Shown here one piece after another: positions 13,080 through 22,279 of a stretch of DNA of 32,116 bases; the stretch's first letter is position 1; every line of letters starts with the position of its first letter. The position numbers were made by a program, and so were the translations under genes. This stretch comes from Rodentolepis nana (Eukaryota > Platyhelminthes > Cestoda > Cyclophyllidea > Hymenolepididae). The notes under the pieces were generated by a model. That model saw nothing but the letters and a program-made list of their open reading frames with translations. It was not told where the DNA came from and did no database searches. The stretch is taken from assembly GCA_900617975.1 (NCBI GenBank), contig UZAE01000168.1, positions 1 through 32,116 of the forward strand, given 5' to 3'.

Positions 13080-13314
13080 TTCACTTTCGTATTTATTTAA
13101 ATGTCGATAACAATTAAAGAAATAATCTGCTAATAAAATGCCGTTAAAGGTATAACTTCCACTTCAGTCAGTTAATGAATGCATAAATTAAATGCATAAT
13201 TAATTTTTCATTAAAAATCTTCAAAGTAAAATCAAAATCAGCATATACAATTCAGACGTTTTTCTTAATGACTGCTTTGGGAGGAGGGTGGACTTTTCGT
13301 CAAAATAATGGCAT

Positions 13315-16300
13315 TTAATTTCCATCAAAATGCGATGAGCAGGAAGTCGACGTGAGAGGACTATCATCAAAGGTGTCTTGCAGCCAATTTCTAAGTTTTG
13401 CTGCGTTATGAGGACTCACTAGTCTCTGCATTGGCGGTTGAGGTGGAAATTGTATTTGGGAAGAATGGGAGGAGCCGGCTCGTGTCTTGCTTTGGTTCAT
13501 GGAACTGTTCAATGGGAGTTGGGTGAATGACTTCGCTGAAGTAAGTTGAGAATGAGACGGAGGGGAGATTAGAACTGAATTCATCGATTCTACTTAAAGG
13601 AACAACAAAGGTGCTTAGGCAATCGTTTCAAGTTGTTTAATTGAAAATGAATTTGAGCTCCGATATGTTGGACTAAGCATCGATGATATAGAACTTTTGC
13701 CACGTTATATACCTTACAAAAAAAGGTTTTCATCAGTCGGGCTTCCTGTCGCATACACTCTTCACGTGAATAATGAGATGCCAATTTGAAATGCTGGAAG
13801 TTATTTCCCTTTAAGATGTTTAATAAGAATCGAGACTTTAAATCTTGTCTACCTAATCTCTGACATAATATTTGGTGGATCAAAGTTAAACTTTCTAGAA
13901 TCAACCTTTAAGGCGTTAATTTGACAAATATCCAACAATCTTAGCAATAGATCACTATTGGTCAAATAGGGAATGCTTAAATTACTATCTTTGCATGATC
14001 GGATTGCCATCGATTAATACAAAATGAAAAAGAGACATTTGCTATGATTTAAATTTTCCAAGGAACATAATGTATTAGAATGGGTATTTTGCTCGATTCC
14101 TCTAGATCTTATGCTTGATCATCTAAACTTGGCCAAAATAAATGAGTTCTCATGAGCTCTTTCATGCAAGATCTCCTATTTACTCTTGGTTATAAGAAAA
14201 TAAAACCAATTCGCTTGAAGGATCAGACCGACCGCTCGACTTAATGAATTTGTAAATGAAATTTGAAGATTCTAGATAACAATTTACTCAACACCTTAAC
14301 GCATTATTTGATCTCTGGGCTATTAGAACCTCGTTCTAGTCTTTCAGGGGATTTCCTAACCTCCTCGCTTATGATTGACCTATCTAGTATATCAGGCATT
14401 TTGGCATTTTATCAATAAAATATGAGAAGGCTTTTTAAATGCCTCACAAAAATTTTAAAAAATATTAGTGTCTAAACAAATTAATAAAATATTTTGTTTT
14501 GAGCAACTTAATTGAATAAAGAACGATCTTTCAATCCGCGAAATACAATTGTAAATAACATAAAACCCTGAATTAATCTCCAACCCTTAAAAACTGTCAT
14601 TTCTTCACCGTTTCGAAGCGTTTTCAAGATTGAATACCATATAAAAAAACCATAGATATCGAACCATCAGGGATATTTCATAAGATCTATTAATTGTGCC
14701 TGTTAATCTACTAATGGTTAATCTACACGGTTAGTTTGGGATTCGCATACCACTGCGTATGTCCAATTAACCTCAGAATCATGTTCTGCCGTGTCCTTAA
14801 ACAGGGGTAAACCGCATTTCCTCGACCTGGATTACGCAGTTTATGTTCATTTCACACGCACATACATCCCAACAAAAAATGGTAATTAACCTCTTGAATA
14901 TCTGGTGTCTTTCAAAGCTTCTCTCGGATAATTTACAACTCACCTTTGATGACTGGATTGATGGTTTGAAATCGAATGAAATTCACATCATTTGCTGCCT
15001 TTGCACTTCTTTTGGAAGGGTAGAGCAGTTGAATACTCTTGAGATTAAACCAGAGGACTAGGGTGGCTCCTATTCCAACCATCTCAATGGAGACAACTCT
15101 GAGCACTCGAATGTACATTTCACCAGGTGTGTTGTTAATATGTCGCCATAGATCACAAATCACCCCTAGTAGCAAAGGACCAGCCACAAGAATAATAGTA
15201 AAAATGACTCTGTTAATAGCCTTCAATAAACGTCGCCTATTTGCAGGAGTACGCATAGCCTTTATTGTTACATTTGACGCCATGGGTCGAAAACTTTTGA
15301 GCTCACTGTGCATCCGCAGCAGATATGTAAGTGTTAACGAAATTAAAACAACTCCAATCAGAATAAAGCACACCTCGGGTAGAATAGAAAAAAGAAAATA
15401 CGTGAGTTTGTTAGTATTTCCAATGTAACATGAGTTCGTCAGTTCATCTACGTCAACCTTTTGGAATATGAGAAAGAATGTTGGCGGAAAAAGAGGTAGG
15501 ACCCAAGCGATAACATGAAACCATCGTTCTAGACCTTGAATAGCTTCAGGAGCCCAGCTCTTGCAAGCAGAAAGAAACCAAGAGAGAGATAAAATCACGA
15601 ACCAAATTTCAATTGCTGTTCGAGCATAATATGCCAGAGCAAACTGTCCCATGCAGGCAATGTTTATGAGTCGGTGATCCGCTGTAATATCCTTAACATT
15701 TTGTCTAAAAAGTAATTGAGGTAGATACGAGGACATTTCCAGCATACAGGCTTGCGGTAGGAAGGCAAGTGGTCTCAGAGGGTGGGCGAATCTATTTCGA
15801 TTACAGGTATAAAGACTGACAGAGATAAGACAAAATATAGCATTGAGAGAAACAGCCCCAACAAGAATATATTTCGCGATTATCTTTTGCTCGACTGTAA
15901 ATTCACCCGAGGAAGAAGAATTTAGATGTTCTGAAGTTTTAGTTACTGTTTCATTGACTACTAAAGTTGATACTTCAGTTAAATGGTTATCAGATTCAAA
16001 AGAATGTGGTCTAATACACATTTCATCATCTGAAGGAAGTCGAGAACAATTCAATTCTTCAGGCCAAGGAAAGTTGAAACTAAACATTAACGGAACGCAT
16101 CGATATCTAACGTGATTACAGAAAGATGCACAGGGCTTAAGCAATACCTGTTCACCCATACTTTCAGTACACATTGGAAAGTAGACAGAGCAGAGAAAGA
16201 ACTCCAGATAGCTCGAACAGCCTAGTTTCAACAAAGGAGCATAATCATGGATTCGCTTTGCGGATTCCGATTGGCTAGTAAGCCCGATAATATTCGGGAG

Positions 16301-16480
16301 ATAAGTGTGCGTATATTCTAGACCAAGGCATGATGGCTCTTCAATTGGAAGGCACTGACTAACTGGGTTCTCGTGATTCGATTTGAGGGGGTATTCTGAT
16401 TCCAGAAAGGTCCAGTTCGTTATAGCGCTTGAGGTAGAAAAAAGGAATAAAAGAAGAAGCACGAAGGAAATTGTGCGCAT
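13315..16480 (-). CDS. Frizzled-family Wnt receptor, Fz4-like
   Basis: Seven-pass Wnt receptor of the plasma membrane. Exon 1 (16480-14944) encodes a signal peptide (residues 1-19), then a Frizzled cysteine-rich domain with exactly ten Cys at 43, 51, 88, 97, 104, 117, 121, 128, 145 and 155. It contains FFLCSVYFPMCTE, which most resembles Fz4. A linker with N-glycosylation sequons follows, then seven membrane spans (about 203-225, 237-258, 276-302, 321-340, 361-387, 424-444, 460-480). The open frame runs to a stop at 14933, but AAAG|GTGAGT at 14944/14943 is a strong donor. An acceptor at 13591-13590 joins in frame to exon 2 (13589-13315), which adds a Ser/Pro-rich cytoplasmic tail ending SSHFDGN; the total is 603 residues. 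The usual KTxxxW Dishevelled-binding motif after TM7 is replaced by KSIQLL (481-486). Family assignment is secure; Fz4 orthology and the tail exon are inference. Confidence 0.9.
13590..14943. other. Frizzled intron
   Basis: The intron between the receptor exon and the proposed tail exon, 1354 bases, with GTGAGT at its 5' end and a T-rich tract before TAG at its 3' end. It is AT-rich. The 104-codon minus-strand frame at 13590-13904 has no coding character. Confidence 0.6.
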
Positions 16481-17751
16481 TGTACCGCAGTAGTCTGGAA
16501 GTGGTGAGGTAGAGGGAGAGAGAGCGAATTTTACGAGTTCAGTCTGGCGTTAGTGGGCAAGGGGAGAGGAAATGCGCGAGATAGAGAGTTTTTATGACTG
16601 ACTGTCGCGGCAATAGCAAGGGTAAGGGCAGGGGAGCCGCAATAAAATTCTGTGTCGGCGCTGAGTCAACAGCCAGTTACAATTCGTCCATCTAGCTGCC
16701 TTTTCACTGGCCAACTGCGCAGCCATGCAGCTGTGCGCACACGTGAGTTGACCTCTAGTACAACCAATAGGAGGTCATTTTGACGCCATGGCCTTAATTA
16801 AACCTAATGAAGAAATTAAATTGTGGACTAAGTGCCCATTGGGATTGAAGGCGGATAAAGTGCATAGTATATTTGATATAAAGTTCACATGAAACATAAT
16901 TTATGTTGGTTTTAATAGGTGAAAGTTAACATCAAAAAGGTTCGATAAATGGAAACTAGCATAGTGAAGCAAGTATTTACTTTAAGGCAGTTTGACGTTT
17001 TTAACTGAAATGAAAATTTCAATTATAAGGAAGATAAATTAAGCTTTAATTTCCTCAGTGATGAAGATTTAAATATAGCTCCAATATAGCTCAATTTCTT
17101 TCCCAACATTCCAAACACACTTGAGCTCTTTTAATTATTATAATATATAAACCATAATATATATAAAATTGACACTCTGGGATCCGCATTTTTCCTTCGT
17201 CTTCACTTTTATCGTTATGCAATATAGTTTAATTCAAAAGTCCCTCCAACATTACAGGTGGAATTTTGTCATCAAATGATTCATTCATAATGCATTACCC
17301 TCTTTCTGAAATTCTTGTTTTTAAATCAAAATCACTTTTTCACAACATTTTTTTAGAAGAAAACCTGCTCTAGATTATAATCTTTAATTCCAAAATAAAT
17401 CACCCAATTTTGTAGTTATATTCTACAGCTCCGGGGAATATCGAGTGAAATTTTAATAATTCTTCGTTAAATAGGAATGAAATGAAATCCGCTTTGGCAC
17501 GGATCTGTCACAAATTTCCAAACTTCGAGAAAGATTTATTCTTATTTTAAATTCCATCACTGTATTCATATAAAGGAAAACTTATCAATTCAAAATAAAA
17601 TGGAACTCTTTTAACAAAAATATTTGAAGTAAATCGAGAATAACTAAGTTAACTTGCACGCATGTTTGCTGTCGATGAACATATTATTTAATCAATGAAT
17701 TAAATTAGCTCACCACATTTAAATCAATGCATGTAATATAGATTCTAAAGC
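16481..17751. promoter_or_regulatory. Divergent intergenic region between Frizzled and DNALI1
   Basis: The two genes start head-to-head about 1.27 kb apart, so this region should hold both promoters. The half next to Frizzled (16481-16790) is clearly richer in G+C, with GA repeats, a CAGCTG and CACGTG E-box pair (16728-16733, 16740-16745) and the palindrome GTGCGCAC between them. The half next to DNALI1 is AT-rich with no recognised core promoter motif. Regulatory use is inferred from position. Confidence 0.4.
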
Positions 17752-20700
17752 ATGAGCAAAGAACAAAAGTTAATAGTTCCGGAAAAAAATTTACTAAAAT
17801 ATGACAACCCTATCCGAGTTTCACTAGAGGATTTCCTTAAAACCAAGAAAGTAGAATCGACACCTTTCGATCTACGGAAATTCTGTGAGACCACTTCATC
17901 AGAAAATGTTCTTTACAGCATAATGCCACCTCGTAGGATGGAGATAAAAGGTGAACACTTCATTCAGGAGGTCTCGTCCACCCCAGCAACTAGAGCAGAA
18001 GTGGTTCAACTCACCAAACAACTGGATGAATTGCTTGAAGCTCGTGGAGCAAAAATGACCGGCATTTGTCCAGTGAGGAGAGAACTCTTTACTCAAGCAA
18101 GTAAAATTAGCACTGTCAAACCAGTTTAATACTACATTTTTATATTCCATTTCTACTTATTTTTAAAATGATTAAATATTCCGAACCAAACTTTTACATC
18201 TTGGTACATCTAAATGATTCACTTTGCATTAAGATAGATAACAGGTAGTTGTGTCAAAATTGAAACATATGTATGAAAATTCATAATTGACAAGATCCTT
18301 TATTTGTTTATAGTATTTTAAGTTTCATAATTATAAAGAAATTTTGCATTATTTAGGGTCAATAAACGTAAACTCCTATAAGTTTTAGAAATTGCCTTGA
18401 GTGACCAAAATTTATATTTTTTAATATGCTCCTCTATAAATTAGAAGAAAATTATCTCGGATGCCAAAGTAGATTAAAATTGCGCAAAATATGAAGTTGT
18501 ATTAGTAGTAGAAATTGGTTAAATATGGAAATTTATAGAGCTGAGTGTAAATGTTTTGAAGTGGGAAGAAAGTTAAGTTTTATCTTTTAGGGAATTCTTG
18601 ATTTCAAGCAGGTACGTTCCTTAGAACTTCCATAAGCAGAGATATCTAAGAGTGCTAAGTTTCCTGATCACAAATCAGTTCCAATTTATTTGAAGACAGA
18701 GAGAAAGGCATAAGTTACTATGACTGAATATTGGCGTATAGTCTATACTCACGGCTTCAAAGCGATCAATTTTGAGCAACCCGGCGAATACTACATCAAA
18801 TTTTTTAAAGTTTCTGTATTTACTGGGTGGGCAACTAAGTCATTGCCGTTTTTGTTGACGGATTCACTCTATACTTTCTTTTGTTTTGTTAACGTGGCCA
18901 GAGCATCTAACCTATATTTTTTTCTTACTGTATGGGATTCTAGGTTAATTAGTAAAAAATTTTTTTGTTTAGTTCTTTAGTTTTGTTTTTATCCCAATTT
19001 ACAAATGAAAGAACAGGACGTGCACTTCCGACACACTTTATTGTATTGCTTCCGAAAAGGCAAGAACGCATCGCAAGCACAAAAGAAGTTATGTGCCGTA
19101 TATGGAGATGAAGCCGCCTTAAAAGAAAGGCAGTGTCGAAATTGGTTTGAAAGATTTCGTTCCGGTGATTTTTCACTGAAAAATTCACAACGATCTGGCC
19201 CCCCAGTCGAAGTGGATGAAACCCATATCAAGGCCATTATCGATTCAAATCGTAACAGAACAGCACAACACGAGATATTGCAGAGAAGCTCAATGTGTCG
19301 CATACATGCATTGAAAACAAATGAAAAACCCTTGGTTATGTCAAGAAACTTGATTTATGCATCCCTCACCAGTTAAAGGAAATTCATTTGACGCAACGGA
19401 TTAGCATCTGTGATTCGCCGCTACTGAAACGCAATGAGAATGAGAATGATCCATTTCTGAAGAACCTAGTTACTGGCGACGAAAAGTGGATAGTTTATAA
19501 CAATGTTACTGGCAAGAGATCATGGGTGAAGCAAGATCAACCAGCCCAAACAGTATCAAAAGCAGCAGAGATTCACCAAAAAAAGATTATGCTGTCAGTC
19601 TGGTGGGGGGATCACAAAGGAACTTTGTATTTTGAACTCATGCCGCAGAACCAAACGATAAATTCAAATGTGTATGTTGGAGAACTCGAAAAACTGAAGG
19701 ATGCAATTGAAGATAAGTGGCCGGCATTATCAAATCGGCGGAAGGGTGTTGTTTTCCATCATGACAACGCAAGGCCCCACACATCTTTGGTTACTCGGCA
19801 AAAATTATTGCAACTGGGTTGGGATGTTTTGTTTTGTTTTGTCACACCCACCATATAGCCCTCACCTTGCGCCTTCGGATTACCATTTGTTTCGTTCCAT
19901 GCAAAACTCTTTAAATGGTAAAATTGTTAACAACGCGGATGATGTCGGATCACACCTAATTCAGTTTTTTAATAGCAAAGACCAGACATTTTACGAACGG
20001 GGAATTTTTACTCTGCCAGAAGGATGGAAAAAGGTCATCGACAAGAACGGCCAATATCTAATTGAATAAAGTTATATTTTTAAACAAAAATTCCGAATTT
20101 GCCTTCTTATTTGAAATCGGCAATGACTTAGTTGCCCACCTAATAGAATGTCCTGTTCTCTTTAGCTTAAGTAACAATGATTTTAGATCCGTCCTGTAGC
20201 CACCACATAAACCTCTTTCCTTGTAGCATATACCGTGTTAGCGAAATGGCCAGCAGCACTGTTTCAGTCTAATTAATGTGGAGGCCAGAAGGATTCAGAT
20301 CCCTTACAAGGGTTATACTCGATACTACTCTCTACCAAAGACGAGCGTTAGAAAACCCTTTTCTCAATGAGTTGGGCAATTACTATATGGAACAAACGTA
20401 TATATTGATATAATGGATATTTTAAAGTGGATATAAAATTTCCCAACTAAACAAGAAAAAATATATTTGTGAAGCGTTCGCTTATTGCATATTATTATGC
20501 AATTCAATCAAATCGGAATTAGTCGATAAGTCGACTACTGCGTATACACTGTGCTTTTATTTTCGTTGCCTAACCCATGCATAAATTAATTATACCAACT
20601 GATAGAAATCAGCAATCATATGTCGAGCGTTATTTATGTTCTTGTGTTATTTTTCCAGGTGTTCGATGAGATAATCCGACAGTTAACAATCGAATGTACC

Positions 20701-21060
20701 GAGCAGGGTCTCCTGCTTCTTAGAGTTCGAAACGAAATTCAAGCAACCATTTCCGCTCTCCAATCCATCTATTTGTCAGGTGTCGTTTTTGGTGCTCAAA
20801 AATCACTCGCACGCGAAGCCGATCGTAGGGATCAGTCCACAAAAATAGGCCAATTGGAGGCAGAAATTGCAGAACTGGAAAAGAATATTGAGATTGAAAA
20901 GCTGAAATGTAAAAGTATGGAAGATAAAGCTGCTAGCCGATTGGCCTCATTCACTCGTAGAGCTGAAGAAGATATCAATTTTCTTCGAAAAACCCATGAT
21001 CAACTGAAGAGTCAATTGGAGGATGTGTTGAATCAATTTAAAACCATTGCCGTTGACTAA
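17752..21060 (+). CDS. DNALI1: Axonemal dynein light intermediate polypeptide 1 (p28 family)
   Basis: This is a component of inner-arm dynein in motile cilia and flagella; its presence says the animal has motile axonemes. Exon 1 (17752-18096) encodes 115 residues with LLKYDNPIRVS, IMPPR, QEVSSTPATR and TGICPVRRELFTQ. Exon 2 (20659-21060) continues with VFDEIIRQLTIECTEQGLLL, LLRVRNEI and a coiled coil to the stop, for a total of 248 residues, close to the usual ~250-280. The junction FTQ|VFDE matches the family exactly but needs a GC donor (CAA|GCAAGT at 18096/18097). The nearest GT donor, at 18101, shifts the frame into an immediate TGA. The acceptor is TTTTTCCAG at 20658. The 2.56-kb intron holds a mariner element in the same orientation. 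The last base of exon 1 is A rather than the usual G for GC donors, so cDNA support is wanted. Confidence 0.92.
18823..18848 (+). repeat. Mariner 5' terminal inverted repeat
   Basis: Begins CTGGGTGGGCAACTAAGTCA directly after a TA. Its reverse complement is at 20118-20143, 24 of 26 positions identical. Confidence 0.95.
19005..20069 (+). pseudogene. Mariner transposase, frameshifted
   Basis: The start MKEQDVHFRHTLLYCFRKGK leads into a helix-turn-helix DNA-binding half. The catalytic half has its acidic triad in the contexts VTGDEKW, HHDNARPH and LAPSDYHLF, the D,D34D arrangement of mariners once the insertion described next is discounted. Lesions are visible. There is a frame change near 19265-19275 and an in-frame stop near 19320. 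A further frame break occurs in the region 19370-19380. At 19826-19841 a TTTTG unit is repeated three times between the second and third catalytic Asp and shifts the frame. The C-terminus ends KVIDKNGQYLIE and a stop, as in intact relatives. No active enzyme can be made. Confidence 0.93.
20118..20143 (-). repeat. Mariner 3' terminal inverted repeat
   Basis: Reads TTAGGTGGGCAACTAAGTCA on the minus strand from the outer edge and is followed on the plus strand by TA at 20144-20145. Confidence 0.95.
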
Positions 21061-21127
21061 GAACAGACAGGACTCAACATTCCTGCTGTTAATTACTAAT
21101 TGTCATATATGGTTCATAAAAATGGGG

Positions 21128-21151
21128 AATAAATGGTAAGGGGGTAATAAA
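21128..21151 (+). terminator. Polyadenylation signals for DNALI1
   Basis: Two AATAAA hexamers, at 21128-21133 and 21146-21151, lie 68 and 86 bases after the DNALI1 stop codon, a normal spacing for a short 3' UTR. Support is positional only. Confidence 0.5.
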
Positions 21152-22279
21152 TTAATTCTCCTTTGAGTTGAGGATGTATGTAGTAATATGATGAGTCAAA
21201 TGAATGGAACTTATTTTGCTCAATTTATAAAAGATTTTTCCCATAATTTGTTGATATTTTTTTCTGTTACTAAGTTAGGTAAATAAGGGCGGCCCCTTTT
21301 TGATACTATAAACAGGAAATGGCTTTTAATTACTTGAGCATAATAGAAGTCTTCAAAATAGTTCTAAAACGTGTGGTAATCCGACATTTTGTTTTATTAT
21401 TTGACCGTGAATTCTAAATTTATTTATATGCCGGAAAGTTACAATCAATTAGTCTTTAGAAGTGCAAAAAAGTCTCTGACTATTATAAGCCTCTCAGTTA
21501 GGTTGGAGCTATATTTGATATCTAAATCGTCGCATTATTGATTTGATATACCTGAAGTTTCCGTTTGGGTCATTTTCTATTCTTATTGTTATTATATTAA
21601 TTGCTGAATAAAGCATAGAGAAGAGAATGAAATTGATGTTTATGGTTTTGCTAATGATTTCAGTTGGAGATTCAAAATAAACGTCTGTGAGAGGTTAAGA
21701 AGACTTTGGTTTAGACACATAACTTTACCGCTTGAAAATTGCAGTTTTACAATGTCGAAGAATTTAATTTTATTATTATAACGATGCGTGACTACTCAAA
21801 CCCCGTAGGAAGATAGAAAAGCCATAATTCAAAATTAGGTTTCGCTATTATGAAATCATTGTTAGGTTGAATAAATTTCAATTTTTCCCAATAATATAAT
21901 GTTTGGGAGTTTTGAGCTGTCATATTTGGCTATATGATTGATTCAACAGGAAAATCTACCTACTAATACTCAACTTCAATCAGGTGGAAACATTTTTTCA
22001 GGGAATCATTCCAACCAAATGCAATGGAAAAAGTAGCATTCAATTAAATTGTGCAAATTTAACATTTTTTACGATTAATAATTTATAAACAAAGGTTAAG
22101 ATAGAAAATTAATTTTGACATCTATGTGGGTTTTATGAAATCTTGCTGTTATTAGACAGAAAATTTCTGCAAATGAGAGTGACGCATGACAAACATTACT
22201 TTCAATCTTTAAAGAATTTGCACAATTTAACTGTTTCGGGTTTGCTTTTGAAAATCTCTTGGAAATTCTTCACCTCTTC
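21152..22279. other. Convergent intergenic region between DNALI1 and the DUR3-like gene
   Basis: About 1.1 kb of AT-rich sequence between two stop codons facing each other. It must hold the 3' UTR of the transporter on the minus strand. No gene, repeat family or RNA gene was recognised. Confidence 0.5.

Larger units (their letters stand above)
8205..13314. other. Intergenic region between the EF-hand gene and Frizzled
   Basis: About 5 kb without a gene I can support. The first few hundred bases are presumably the promoter and 5' UTR of the EF-hand gene. The region holds a G-rich tract (8641-8668), a CT microsatellite (12647-12669), an 11-C run (12954-12964) and one plausible plus-strand exon (12470-12590). 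The rest is AT-rich with many stops in all frames. Confidence 0.5.
18823..20143 (+). mobile_element. Mariner-family DNA transposon, full length but inactivated
   Basis: This is a 1321-bp element with terminal inverted repeats of 26 bp (18823-18848 and 20118-20143) that match at 24 positions, differing only at the outermost bases (CTG... versus TTA...). Both ends are flanked by TA (18821-18822 and 20144-20145), the target duplication of Tc1/mariner elements. Between them lies a decayed transposase. Length, TIR size and TA duplication all match the mariner family. It inserted in the DNALI1 intron, on the same strand as the host gene. Few TIR mismatches but several coding lesions suggest a moderately old insertion. 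The subfamily is not assigned. Confidence 0.95.

Noticed and set aside
13590..13904. 104-codon minus-strand open frame inside the Frizzled intron
   Set aside because: Composition is not protein-like, there is no family match, and it ends at the predicted acceptor of the tail exon.
14933..14944. Stop codon at 14933 as the true end of Frizzled
   Set aside because: The last codons before it overlap a strong GTGAGT donor, and an in-frame exon with a good acceptor is found 1.35 kb downstream. I prefer the spliced tail but cannot exclude a short isoform.
15039..15428. 129-codon plus-strand open frame
   Set aside because: It is the exact antisense of the Frizzled transmembrane region and shows no protein family character.
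18989..19303. 104-codon minus-strand open frame
   Set aside because: It is antisense to the mariner transposase N-terminal half.
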